Positions 7,430-16,256 of a stretch of DNA of 64,000 bases are shown here, one piece after another. The number at the start of each line of letters is the position of its first letter. Positions within the stretch are counted from its first letter, which is position 1. The position numbers and the translations under genes are program-made. Under the pieces are notes generated by a model, which had not been told where the DNA came from, ran no database searches, and saw only the letters and a program-made list of their open reading frames with translations. The stretch comes from Methylobacterium amylolyticum (GTDB lineage: Bacteria; Pseudomonadota; Alphaproteobacteria; Rhizobiales; Beijerinckiaceae): the NCBI RefSeq assembly GCF_030700245.1, contig NZ_JAUYZI010000005.1, positions 1-64,000 of the forward strand, read 5' to 3'.

Positions 7430-10400
7430 CTAGGGAGCGATCCACCTGCTCACGAAGCGTTCGCCCTGCTTGTATTGTACTAGCTTGGGCCCACTGCCGT
7501 CACACGGCTCGCCGATCATGTCGCGAACCATGCCGAACTCGGTGTCGCTCACATACCCGGTGATGAAGCAGACATCCCGGTACTCGCCCCGGAGGCGGTT
7601 GCGCATCTTGATGGTCGACGTCGCCAGCGCCGTCTCCAGCGACCGCTCCTTGTACATGGCCGTGCCGTAGTCGAGGATCGTCGTCTGCGCCGACATGAAC
7701 TCCCACCGATCGTCACGTAGACTGGCGTAGGCGCGTGCCAGCTTCGGATACCGATCCGAGAAGGTAGAGGGCCGCCCATCCGCGAACGCCTTCGCCTCCT
7801 CGCCCAGCGCCTGCTCGAACGTGCGCGCGCGCTCACCCCATTGTGCCCGTAGCGCGCGTTCCAGCGCTTCCCGTTTCCGCGCCTCTTCCGCCGCCTTGTC
7901 GCGCTCGATCGCGTCCCGGTCGCGCAGTTCGCGGTCGCGCTCGGCCCGGTCTTCGACCCTCCGGCGCTTCTCCTGGTCGATGCCGGCCTGCGTGCGGATG
8001 ATTTCCTCCGGCGTGATCCAGATCGGCAGGAAGCGAGAACCAAGACCATCGCGGCCCATCGCCTCGACCAGCGCGAGCAGGTCCGCTACCGCGGCATAGA
8101 CCGCCCCGCACTCGCCGCGCTTCACACCGATGAAGGCCCCGTCCGCCGATGTCGGTGAGGTGATCGGCCGGCTCGGCAGTTCATCGCCGAGCCGTTCGGC
8201 CAGCCGCGACAGGATCGCGTCCTGGGCCTCGGCGTTGGCGTCGCCGACCCGGCACACGACGCTCGAATCGTTGGCCGCGACGATTACGCCGAACCCTTCG
8301 ACCTTGCGGCCGCGCACCGTCGCCTCGACCTCGTTGGCCTTGGCGGCCTCGGCCTGCCTCGTCGCCGCGAGCACGGCCGCGTCGACGACCGTCAGCCGCG
8401 CGTACAGGCCGCCGTTGACCGCATCTGCGAGCGCGATCACCCGGTCGACTGGCTCGCGCAGGAGGCGGTCGCGCTCGGCGAAGATCAGGTCCTGTTCGGC
8501 CAGCGTGCCGGGAGCGCAGGATGCCAACGGTAAGTCGAGCCGGGCGCCCAACGCCGCGGTCCGGTCGCGGATCTGGCGATTGAGGAAGACGTCGCCGAGG
8601 GGCGCGTGATAGACGCACGCCGCGGCCCGCCCGTCGTCGAACACGAGCTCGCCGCGCAGGTTGCGCACTACCGAGGGCGCCTTGCCGCCGTCGTTGTAGA
8701 GCACGATCAGGTCGCCACGCTCGCCCTCGATGAGGAAGCGGCTCTTCGGCGTCAGGATGCGGGCGAGGCGCGCGGCCTCGTCGATGCGCCCGCTCTTCTC
8801 CGCGTAGCGATCACCGAGCTCTCTCAGGCGTGCCTCGGCCGTGTCCGGCCCAACGGCGGCGACATCGGCGACGAACCCGGTCAGGAACGCCTGCAGGTCC
8901 GGCGGCACGCCCGCCATCAGCGCGGCCTCGGCTTCAGCCTTCGATCGGTTCAGGCGCTCGATCACCGCTTGCCGGTCCCGGCGCACCTGCTCGTCCTGCC
9001 GCTCCCTGTCCCGCTCCGCCTGCGCGCGGCGGCCCTGCTCGTCCTTGTCGGTGAGTTCCTGCCGCGCCTTCTCGACGACCTCCGGCGCGATCCAGATCGG
9101 CAGATAGCGGAACGTTACGCCGTCGCGGGTGAACCCCTTGCTCAACGCCGCCATCTCCTTGGCGCTGGCGTAGATCGCCCCGCACTGCCCGCGCTTGGCC
9201 GACAGGAAGGCGCCGTCCGCGCTCGACGCCACCGTGGTCGTCGGCCCGCGCAACTCGCCCCGCAGCAGGGCCTCGAAGGGCTTGAGGAGGCGCTCGTGCA
9301 GCGCGGCGTCGCCGGCGGCGACGCGGCAGAGCGTGCGTGAGCCGTTGGCGAGCGCCACCATCGCGAGTCCGTCCAAGGTGCCCCGCGCCACCTCGGCCTC
9401 GGCCTCGGCTGCGCGGATCCCCTCCGCCTGATGCACAGCGTCAAGATCGGCCTTGGAAAGCGTCCCGGCGAGAGCATAGACACCGGTGTCGACGCCCGAG
9501 GCGACCGTGCCGAACAGCCCGGACTGCGCCCGCAGCGCGCCGCGCTCGAACACGATCAGGTCGGCGCTCTGCTGCTGCGCGCCGGTGCAGCGCGCGAAGG
9601 CGTCCTTGATCGGTGCGCCCACGGCCCGGGCCTTGGCTGCGAGTTGTTCCTGCGCGACGCGGCCCGTCGGCGGGTCGAGCAGCGCGCAGGCGACCATGCG
9701 CTCGGGGTCGAACACGAGGCCGCCGTCGAGCCCGCGGGCCACGCCGCCGGCCTTCGGCGAGCTGTTGTAGAGCAGCACGAGATCGCCGGGATCGCCCTCG
9801 ACGAGAAAGCGGTTCCGATCCGTGACCGCCCGCTGCACCGCCTCCGCCTCCCGCAGGCGCGGCTCCAGCTGCGTCAGGCGCCGCTCGATCCCGTCCGCCA
9901 GGGTGCGCGCGTCCGTCGTCCCGCGCGCCTCGGACTGCCGCAGCGTCTCGGTGAGGTCCGCCCGCAGTTCGTCGGGCGCGGGACCGGCGAGCACGGCCTG
10001 CACGCGCTTGCGCTGCTCGTCGAGGCGCGCCTGCGCCTGCGTCCGGGCGGACCGCTCGCGCTCCTCGGTCCCGAGATCGATGAGATAGCTGTCGAAGCGG
10101 CTCGCCACCGCGTTGATGCGCGTGACCAGGCCTGGATCGATGACCACGCCCGCGCTCGGCGCAACGCCGGAGCGCCGTCCCAGCCGATCCGCCAGCGCGT
10201 TCGACAGGAACCCGTCGGCCGTCAGCCCTTCGGCCTCGGCGAGAGCCGTGATCGCGCGGCGGGTGACGCTGCCGTAGACGCCATCGGCCTGCGCATCGCT
10301 TGCCAGGAAGCCGGTCGCGCGCAGCGCCTCCTGCAGATGCGCGTGCTCGGCGATCGGGCGTGCGAGTTCCTGGCGCGCGCCGGCCGGCCCGTCGCGGCCG

Positions 10401-11599
10401 ACGCGTGCGGCCCACGCGTCCCGCTGTCGCTGGTAGACCGTCGCGATGCACGGGACCGCCCTGGCGCGCAACGTACCGCTCACCTTGCCCGTGTCGGGGA
10501 TGCGGCATCCCTCCTGCGTGCGTTTGACGAGGTCGTTCGATTCCGCTTTCAGCGCCGCCCCGTCGTCCGGCCGGAAATGGCGCAGCGCGTAGAACGGTCT
10601 GGCCAGCTCCAGGTCGAGGCGGCGCAGACCGGCGTCCTCGCAGATCATCAGCGGCAGCGGCGTCGCCGCCTTCTCGCAGTCGAAGGATGGCCCGAGCTCT
10701 CGCTCCGGTGCCAGCACCGCCTTCTGGACCTGGACCGGGCGCGGGGGTTCGGACACCGCGGCGGTCGCGGCGCGCAGCTCGGTCAGACGGCGCTTCAGAC
10801 CGTCCGGGGTGTCGCCCTTCGTGCGCGCCTCCGCCTGGGCGCGTAGGCCGTTCAGGCGATCGAGCGCCGCCAACCGTGACGCCTCCGCGTCGGACAACGC
10901 ATCGAGCGCCTTGACCGCGCGGTCGATGGCTTCGGTGTCCGGCGCGGACGGACCGGCCCGGGTGGAGAGCTGCTGCTCGATGCGGTTCTGCAGGCGGGCA
11001 ACCTCGGCACGCACGACCGGTGACGGCTGGCGCTGATAGTTCGCCAGCGTCGCGCGCAGCACCTGCAACTGCTCCGCCCGGCCCTGCGCCTCGACCCGGG
11101 CCGCGCGTGCCTGCCGCGCGTCCTCCGTCTCGAGGTCGGTGACGAACACGCGGGTGCCGGAGAAGTGCAGCTCGACGGCCTCGCGCACGTCGATCGGCCG
11201 AACGCTGCCCGCGGCGTCGCGGTAAGCGAAGGTCTGATCGCAGGTCGTGCCTACAACCCCAATGTTGTCGTCACGGACGGTGCAACTGATGCCGCGGCGC
11301 AGGCTGGCCTCGGTGAAGCGCCGGCACTGGGACACGTAGGGGCCGAGGCGGCCGTCTTCGGGTCCGATCCCGCTACGGACGAGCGCCTCGATGTCCGTGT
11401 TGCGGGTCGCCAGGGCACGCTGGAGGCAAGAGCGGTCGGCGCCCGGCAGGCGAGCCCACGCTTCCCGCGCCGCCTGCATCTGCGCGGCGCCCATCAAACC
11501 GCCGAAGATGTCGAGTGGATTGACCTGCGCGGACGCCGGTCGCACGGCAGCCACCACCAAGATCATAAGCACCGCACAGCGCAGCCCAGCGCGGACCAT
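7430..11599 (-). CDS. Very large secreted protein with LprI-like and peptidoglycan-binding domains and a duplicated module
   Basis: The product is 1389 aa from the ATG at 11599, which follows GGGGAGG and opens a signal peptide (CAVLMILVVAAVRPASA). About 300-400 is a DUF1311/LprI-like Cys-rich segment (FDCEKAAT, LMICEDAGLRRLDLELA). About 418-485 is a peptidoglycan-binding-like fold (LQEALRATGFLAS, DGVYGSVTRRAI). Two related modules of about 240 aa follow, near 595-835 and 951-1193. Each opens with RFL(V/I)EG and ends with FLPIWI(A/T)PE, then a charged coiled-coil linker (ERDRERQDEQ, RAERDRELRD). The C-terminal 140 aa match nothing I know. It is probably periplasmic and envelope-associated; function unknown. 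Confidence 0.8.
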   Translation of the reverse strand: MVRAGLRCAVLMILVVAAVRPASAQVNPLDIFGGLMGAAQMQAAREAWARLPGADRSCLQRALATRNTDIEALVRSGIGPEDGRLGPYVSQCRRFTEASLRRGISCTVRDDNIGVVGTTCDQTFAYRDAAGSVRPIDVREAVELHFSGTRVFVTDLETEDARQARAARVEAQGRAEQLQVLRATLANYQRQPSPVVRAEVARLQNRIEQQLSTRAGPSAPDTEAIDRAVKALDALSDAEASRLAALDRLNGLRAQAEARTKGDTPDGLKRRLTELRAATAAVSEPPRPVQVQKAVLAPERELGPSFDCEKAATPLPLMICEDAGLRRLDLELARPFYALRHFRPDDGAALKAESNDLVKRTQEGCRIPDTGKVSGTLRARAVPCIATVYQRQRDAWAARVGRDGPAGARQELARPIAEHAHLQEALRATGFLASDAQADGVYGSVTRRAITALAEAEGLTADGFLSNALADRLGRRSGVAPSAGVVIDPGLVTRINAVASRFDSYLIDLGTEERERSARTQAQARLDEQRKRVQAVLAGPAPDELRADLTETLRQSEARGTTDARTLADGIERRLTQLEPRLREAEAVQRAVTDRNRFLVEGDPGDLVLLYNSSPKAGGVARGLDGGLVFDPERMVACALLDPPTGRVAQEQLAAKARAVGAPIKDAFARCTGAQQQSADLIVFERGALRAQSGLFGTVASGVDTGVYALAGTLSKADLDAVHQAEGIRAAEAEAEVARGTLDGLAMVALANGSRTLCRVAAGDAALHERLLKPFEALLRGELRGPTTTVASSADGAFLSAKRGQCGAIYASAKEMAALSKGFTRDGVTFRYLPIWIAPEVVEKARQELTDKDEQGRRAQAERDRERQDEQVRRDRQAVIERLNRSKAEAEAALMAGVPPDLQAFLTGFVADVAAVGPDTAEARLRELGDRYAEKSGRIDEAARLARILTPKSRFLIEGERGDLIVLYNDGGKAPSVVRNLRGELVFDDGRAAACVYHAPLGDVFLNRQIRDRTAALGARLDLPLASCAPGTLAEQDLIFAERDRLLREPVDRVIALADAVNGGLYARLTVVDAAVLAATRQAEAAKANEVEATVRGRKVEGFGVIVAANDSSVVCRVGDANAEAQDAILSRLAERLGDELPSRPITSPTSADGAFIGVKRGECGAVYAAVADLLALVEAMGRDGLGSRFLPIWITPEEIIRTQAGIDQEKRRRVEDRAERDRELRDRDAIERDKAAEEARKREALERALRAQWGERARTFEQALGEEAKAFADGRPSTFSDRYPKLARAYASLRDDRWEFMSAQTTILDYGTAMYKERSLETALATSTIKMRNRLRGEYRDVCFITGYVSDTEFGMVRDMIGEPCDGSGPKLVQYKQGERFVSRWIAP

Positions 11600-11973
11600 G
11601 CCGGCAACCTCCCCGAACCCCGTCGCGACCCTTGTCGATGGTTCCAGAGCGACATTCAAGGTTGCACAAGTCACACAGCGGGTGTGTTCACCGCCCCAAA
11701 AGCGGCGGTGGCGTTGTCGAACGGTGGCTGCGGCTTGAGGAATGGATTCGAACGCGGTCTGCGAGCCGATGCGAACCCGTCTACGGTTCGCCGCTGGCGA
11801 GGCGTGCAGAAAACCGCTGCGCCCGCCGCGAGACACGGAGCAGAGACTGGGCGGTACGAGCGGGTGTGAAGGGGGCTGAACTTAGCAGAAGGCGTTGCCC
11901 CCGGCCGCTAACCGTAGGCGACCACGGCCTTGTCAGTGCAATGCCCGGAATACCGATTTTCACCAGGAAACCC
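11600..11973. other. Gene-free stretch upstream of the large secreted protein
   Basis: There is no supported gene here. CACCGCC at 11689-11695 pairs with GGCGGTG at 11704-11710, about 100 bp upstream of the large gene's start, and could lie in its leader or promoter. The end near 11961-11978 holds CACCAGG/CCTGGTG, which overlaps the tRNA 3' end. Confidence 0.35.
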
Positions 11974-12049
<76 letters not shown>

Positions 12050-12175
12050 GTCCCGGGGACGCCGGCCTTGTAGGCGGGGGCGGCTCAGCCTGTCAATTCC
12101 CATCTGCAACGCCGCGTACCGCCGCCGATCCGGCCCCGGGCGCGGGCGTCATTCCAAGGACATCGCGCGGCCCGC

Positions 12176-12478
12176 ATGAATGCCCTGATCTGGCTCTTCG
12201 ACACGGTCGTACAGCTCTTCATCTACGTTCTCATCGCCAGCGCAGTCCTGAGCTGGCTCGTCGCGTTCAACGTCGTGAACGTGCGCAACCCCATCGTCGC
12301 CCAGATCGGCGAGGTGCTCTACCGGATCACCGAGCCGGCGCTGCGGCCGATCCGCAACCTGCTGCCCAACCTCGGCGGCGTCGACATCTCGCCGATCATC
12401 CTGATCCTGCTGCTGCTGTTCATCAGCCGGCTCCTGCACGAGTACGCCGTGCCGGCGACCTACATCTACGCCCGCTGA
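12176..12478 (+). CDS. YggT family membrane protein
   Basis: This 100-aa protein has two hydrophobic segments (LFIYVLIASAVLSWLVAF and PIILILLLLFISRLLHEY) around a conserved cytosolic loop RITEPALRPIRNLLP, the signature of the YggT family. The family is linked to osmotic or envelope stress and sometimes to cell division; its biochemical role is unsettled. The stop lies 2 bp before the next start, so it is probably co-transcribed with the mesaconyl-CoA hydratase. Confidence 0.85.
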   Translation: MNALIWLFDTVVQLFIYVLIASAVLSWLVAFNVVNVRNPIVAQIGEVLYRITEPALRPIRNLLPNLGGVDISPIILILLLLFISRLLHEYAVPATYIYAR

Positions 12479-12480
12479 CG

Positions 12481-13533
12481 GTGGCGCCCGTGAAGACCAA
12501 TCCCGGCCGCTTCTTCGAGGATTTCCGCCTCGGCGAGACCATCCGCCACGCGACGCCCCGCACGGTCACGACCGGCGACGTGGCGCTCTACACCGGCCTC
12601 TACGGGCCCCGCTTCGCGGTCCAGTCCTCGGACGCCTTCGCACAGGCGCTGGGTTACCCGAAGAGCCCGCTCGACGACCTGCTCACCTTCCACATGGTGT
12701 TCGGCAAGACCGTGCCGGACGTCTCGCTCAACGCGCTCGCCAACCTCGGCTACGCGGAGGGCGGCTTCCGGCGCCCGGTCTACCCGGGCGAGACGCTGTC
12801 GACGGTGTCCGAGGTGATCGGCCTGAAGGAGAGCTCCAACCGGCAGACCGGCGTCGTCTACGTCCGCTCGGTCGGGTCGGACTCGCGCGGCGAGACCGTG
12901 CTGAGCTACTGCCGCTGGGTCCTCGTGCGCAAGCGCGACCCCGAGGCCGCGATCAGCGAGGAGCGGGTGCCGACGCTCGCCAAGGCGGTCGACCCGCGCG
13001 ATCTCGCGGGCGCCCTGCCGCCCCTGAAGGCGGGGGCCTACGACACCGAACTCGCCGGCAGCCCGCACCGCTTCTCCGACTACGCGGCGGGCGAGCGGAT
13101 CGACCACGTCGACGGCATGACCGTCGAGGAGGCCGAGCACCAGATCGCCACGCGCCTGTTCCAGAACACCGCCAAGGTGCATTTCGACGGGCTGGCGGCG
13201 CGCGACACCCGCTTCGGCCGCCGGCTGATCTACGGCGGTCACGTCATCTCCCTGGCGCGGGCGCTGAGCTTCAACGGGCTCGCCAACGCCTTCTCGATCG
13301 CCGGGATCAACGCCGGGCGGCACGTGGCGCCGCTGTTTGCCGGCGACACGGTCTACGCCTGGAGCGAGGTGGTGGAGACGGCCGATGTCGGCCGCGACGA
13401 TGTCGGCCTGCTGCGCCTGCGCACGGTCGCCACCAAGAACCAGCCCTGCGGCGACTTCCCCGACCGGGCGGGCGACGGCTACGACCCGGCGGTGATCCTC
13501 GACCTCGACTACTGGGCGTTCATGCCCAAGTGA
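12481..13533 (+). CDS. meaC: Mesaconyl-CoA hydratase (MaoC-like, ethylmalonyl-CoA pathway)
   Basis: The product is about 350 aa with two hot-dog MaoC-like halves. The first has FEDFRLGETIRHATPRTVT and DVALYTGLYGPRF, the second VHFDGLAARDTRFGRRLIYG with GGHVISLARAL. This matches the mesaconyl-CoA hydratase of methylotrophic and phototrophic alphaproteobacteria, which converts mesaconyl-CoA and beta-methylmalyl-CoA in acetyl-CoA assimilation and glyoxylate regeneration. Starts are GTG at 12481 or GTG at 12490; neither has a clear ribosome site. The symbol follows Methylobacterium usage; mch and mcd are used elsewhere. Confidence 0.85.
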   Translation: MAPVKTNPGRFFEDFRLGETIRHATPRTVTTGDVALYTGLYGPRFAVQSSDAFAQALGYPKSPLDDLLTFHMVFGKTVPDVSLNALANLGYAEGGFRRPVYPGETLSTVSEVIGLKESSNRQTGVVYVRSVGSDSRGETVLSYCRWVLVRKRDPEAAISEERVPTLAKAVDPRDLAGALPPLKAGAYDTELAGSPHRFSDYAAGERIDHVDGMTVEEAEHQIATRLFQNTAKVHFDGLAARDTRFGRRLIYGGHVISLARALSFNGLANAFSIAGINAGRHVAPLFAGDTVYAWSEVVETADVGRDDVGLLRLRTVATKNQPCGDFPDRAGDGYDPAVILDLDYWAFMPK

Positions 13534-13552
13534 ACGACCCAAGTGAGCGAGG

Positions 13553-13578
13553 GCGGGCGCGGCAGGATCCGCGCCCGC
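13553..13578. terminator. GC hairpin between convergent genes
   Basis: GCGGGCGCGG (13553-13562) pairs perfectly with CCGCGCCCGC (13569-13578) across a 6-nt loop. It lies between the stop of the hydratase and the stop of the convergent L,D-transpeptidase, so it can serve both. There is no U-tract on either strand. Confidence 0.45.
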
Positions 13579-13609
13579 ATCCGCCAGGCGAAGGCCAAGT
13601 CCAAAGAAA

Positions 13610-14173
13610 TCAGTTGCGGACCACGACCTTGGTGCCGACCCGGACCCGGTCGTAGAGATCGACCACGTCCTTGTTGGTCATGCGGATGCAGCCCGAGGAG
13701 ACTGCGGCGCCCATCGTCTCGGGCTCGTTCGACCCGTGGATGCGGTAGAGCGACGAGCCGAGATAGAGCGCGCGGGCGCCGAGCGGGTTGTCCTGGCCGC
13801 CGGCCATGTAGCGCGGCAGGTCCGGGCGGCGGGCCAGCATCTGCTGCGGCGGCCGCCAGTCCGGCCACTCCTTCTTCATGGTGACGGTCTTCTGGCCGGA
13901 CCACGAGAAGCCCTGGCGGCCGACGCCGACACCGTAGCGGATCGCCGCCCCGCCGCCGAGCACGTAGTAGAGCCGCCTCTGCCCCGTCGAGACGACGATC
14001 GTGCCGGGCTTCTCCGACCCCTTCCAGGCCACCGTCTCGCGCGGGATCGCCTGGGTGCGGAAGACGTTGAGGAAGTCGGCGATCGGCCCCCGGTCGAAGG
14101 GATTGGCCTGCGCGGGCAGACTCCCCAGGGCGAGCCCGGCAAGCGCCAGCACCGCGATCCGTCTCGACATCAT
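13610..14173 (-). CDS. L,D-transpeptidase (YkuD domain), exported
   Basis: The product is 187 aa. The signal peptide MMSRRIAVLALAGLALG ends near LPAQA. A YkuD catalytic domain follows, with the His block YRIHGSNEPETMG and the nucleophile block SSGCIRMTNKDV, whose Cys forms the acyl-enzyme. Such periplasmic enzymes make 3-3 peptidoglycan cross-links or attach proteins to the wall. The start follows GGGAGAACAGG. It is convergent with the hydratase and stands alone. Confidence 0.88.
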   Translation of the reverse strand: MMSRRIAVLALAGLALGSLPAQANPFDRGPIADFLNVFRTQAIPRETVAWKGSEKPGTIVVSTGQRRLYYVLGGGAAIRYGVGVGRQGFSWSGQKTVTMKKEWPDWRPPQQMLARRPDLPRYMAGGQDNPLGARALYLGSSLYRIHGSNEPETMGAAVSSGCIRMTNKDVVDLYDRVRVGTKVVVRN

Positions 14174-14391
14174 CCTGTTCTCCCGCTGTCGATGGGATGG
14201 CCTCGGTCACGCCACCGGAGGGTGGCACGACGGCCGCGGGCGCGAGCCGGCCCCGGTTTCGCGGCAGGGATGAGGCCGGCGCGGCGCACAACCGGCTTTC
14301 GCGGCCGGGCGTGTCCTTCCTGCAACAGGGTCGCCGCGAGCCGGGCCGGGGGGTGATTGCGTTGGCGGAAGGCCATGCTTATCTCAGGTCC

Positions 14392-14793
14392 GTGATCGCG
14401 CCCAATCCCCCGCCCCGCCGCAATGCGGGTCTGCCGGACTGCCTCCGAGCCTGCTTCGCGCTGCTCGCGCTGCTGGTCGCCGCGGGGACGGTTCTGCTGG
14501 GCGGGCCGGCGGCCGTCCGCTCGACCGGACCGGTCTACGCCTGCACCGGGATCACGACGGTGGCGAGCCTGACGGCTCCGAAGGCGGCGCGCCCCGCCGC
14601 GTCGATCACCCGCGACGAGAGCAGCATCGAGGCCGCCGACATCGAGGTGCCCGCCGAGTTCGGCCTGCTGGCCCCGCATCGGGTCGCGGTGCGCGTGCGG
14701 CGTACCGCCGCGATCGCCTACGCGGAGCCGGCCGGCCCGCCGTCGCCACCCATCGGTCGGGGATCGCCGCACCGCCCGCCCCGGGCGGCCTGA
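14392..14793 (+). CDS. Hypothetical protein with one membrane segment
   Basis: A possible 133-aa product starts at GTG 14392 (an earlier in-frame GTG is at 14353). It has one hydrophobic segment (LRACFALLALLVAAGTVLL) and a mature part with CTGITTVASLTAPKAARP and AADIEVPAEFGLLAPHR. The frame is open further upstream but that part looks non-coding and overlaps the transpeptidase promoter. I do not recognise a family. It precedes the RND pump genes by about 150 bp and could also be spurious. Confidence 0.4.
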   Translation: MIAPNPPPRRNAGLPDCLRACFALLALLVAAGTVLLGGPAAVRSTGPVYACTGITTVASLTAPKAARPAASITRDESSIEAADIEVPAEFGLLAPHRVAVRVRRTAAIAYAEPAGPPSPPIGRGSPHRPPRAA

Positions 14794-14939
14794 TCGAGAC
14801 GCGCCGCGCCTCAGTCCGTCCACGCTTGCAGACGCTGACGGCGTGCAACCCCCGGTCCTCGCGACCTGGGGCTTCTCTCGGCGTATCCTGTCGAACGCGC
14901 CGATCCCAACAGACGCCTTTCCCGAGGAGCGTCGGACCC

Positions 14940-16238
14940 GTGATCCACAGCCCCGTCACCAAGCGCCGTACCCGCCCCCTGCGGACCCTGCGCCCCCTGC
15001 GGACCCTGCCCGCCGCCCTCCTGCTGATCGCGCTCGGCGCCTGCCAGCAGAAGCAGGCCGCGGTCCCGACCCCGCCCGTGCCGGAGATCGGCGTCGTCAC
15101 GGTGCAGCCGCAGGCGATCCCGTACCTGCGCGACCTGCCCGGCCGCGTCGCGCCGATGCGCATCGCCGAGGTGCGCTCCCGGGTCTCGGGGCTCGTCGTG
15201 AAGCGGCTGTTCGAGCAGGGCAGCATGGTCAAGGAAGGCGACATCCTCTACAAGATCGACCCGGCGCCCTACGTGGTCGAGCTCGCCAGCGCCGAGGCCG
15301 CGCTCGCCCGCCAGGAGGCGGCGCTGGTGCTCGCCAAGCAGCAGGCCGACCGCCTGGAGACGCTGCTCACCCGTGCGACCGCGAGCCAGGCACAGTACGA
15401 CGCCGCCTTCGCCGCCCGGAAGCAGGCCGAGGCCGAGGTGGCCGGCGCCAAGGCGACAAGGGACCGCGCCCAGCTCAACCTGTCCTGGACCGACGTGCGC
15501 GCGCCGATCACCGGGCGCATCGGCCGGGCGCTGCTCACCGAGGGCACCCTGATCGACCAGAGCTCGACGGGAGCGCTCGCCACGATTCAGCAGCTCGACC
15601 CGATCTACGTCGACATCACCCAGTCGGTGGGCGAGCTGAACCGCCTGCGCCGCGATCTCGCGAGCGGCGAGCTGGCACGGCTGGAGGACAACACCGCCAA
15701 CGTCCACCTGATCATGGACGACGGCAGCCTGTACCCGCTCGCCGGGCGGCTGCTGTTCTCGGACGTGACCGCCGACCCGAGCACCGGGCAGGTCACCCTG
15801 CGCGTGCAGTTCCCCAACCCGCACGACGAGCTGTTTCCGGGCATGTACGTCCGGGCGCGGATCAAGCAGGGCATCGACGCCGACGCCATCGCGGTGCCGC
15901 AGCAGGCGATCCAGCGCACCGACGACGGCCGCGCCGAGGTCTGGCTGGTGCGCGCCGACGACACCGTCATGCGCCAGCCTGTCGATGTCGGCCCCGTGGT
16001 GGGCGGCGACTGGCTGATCCGCTCGGGCCTCAACCCCGGCGCGCGGGTGGTGGTGGACGGCTTCCAGAAGATCACCGTCGGCGCGAAGGTGAAGCCGATC
16101 GATCAGTCCCCGGCCCGCGCCGAGGCGGCGGCCGGGCACGATGCCGACGAGGCGCCGGACGCGCCCGACGCCCGCAACGCAGACTTCAAGCAACCCGCCG
16201 GCGGCCCGCAGCCGCAGGCGGCCGCGCAGCGGCGCTGA
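14940..16238 (+). CDS. RND efflux pump periplasmic adaptor lipoprotein (AcrA/MexA family)
   Basis: The product is 432 aa from GTG 14940, which follows GAGGAG; an earlier ATG at 14826 would add a leader lacking signal features. The lipobox LLLIALGAC fits acylation at Cys. The barrel-sandwich/hairpin region follows (VRSRVSGLVVKRLFEQGSMV, KIDPAPYVVELASAEAALAR), then a beta-barrel part (FPGMYVRARIKQG, AIAVPQQAIQR). It bridges the inner-membrane RND pump encoded 18 bp downstream to an outer-membrane channel, which is not in the window. Confidence 0.9.
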   Translation: MIHSPVTKRRTRPLRTLRPLRTLPAALLLIALGACQQKQAAVPTPPVPEIGVVTVQPQAIPYLRDLPGRVAPMRIAEVRSRVSGLVVKRLFEQGSMVKEGDILYKIDPAPYVVELASAEAALARQEAALVLAKQQADRLETLLTRATASQAQYDAAFAARKQAEAEVAGAKATRDRAQLNLSWTDVRAPITGRIGRALLTEGTLIDQSSTGALATIQQLDPIYVDITQSVGELNRLRRDLASGELARLEDNTANVHLIMDDGSLYPLAGRLLFSDVTADPSTGQVTLRVQFPNPHDELFPGMYVRARIKQGIDADAIAVPQQAIQRTDDGRAEVWLVRADDTVMRQPVDVGPVVGGDWLIRSGLNPGARVVVDGFQKITVGAKVKPIDQSPARAEAAAGHDADEAPDAPDARNADFKQPAGGPQPQAAAQRR

Positions 16239-16256
16239 GCGGAGCCGGTCCCGACC

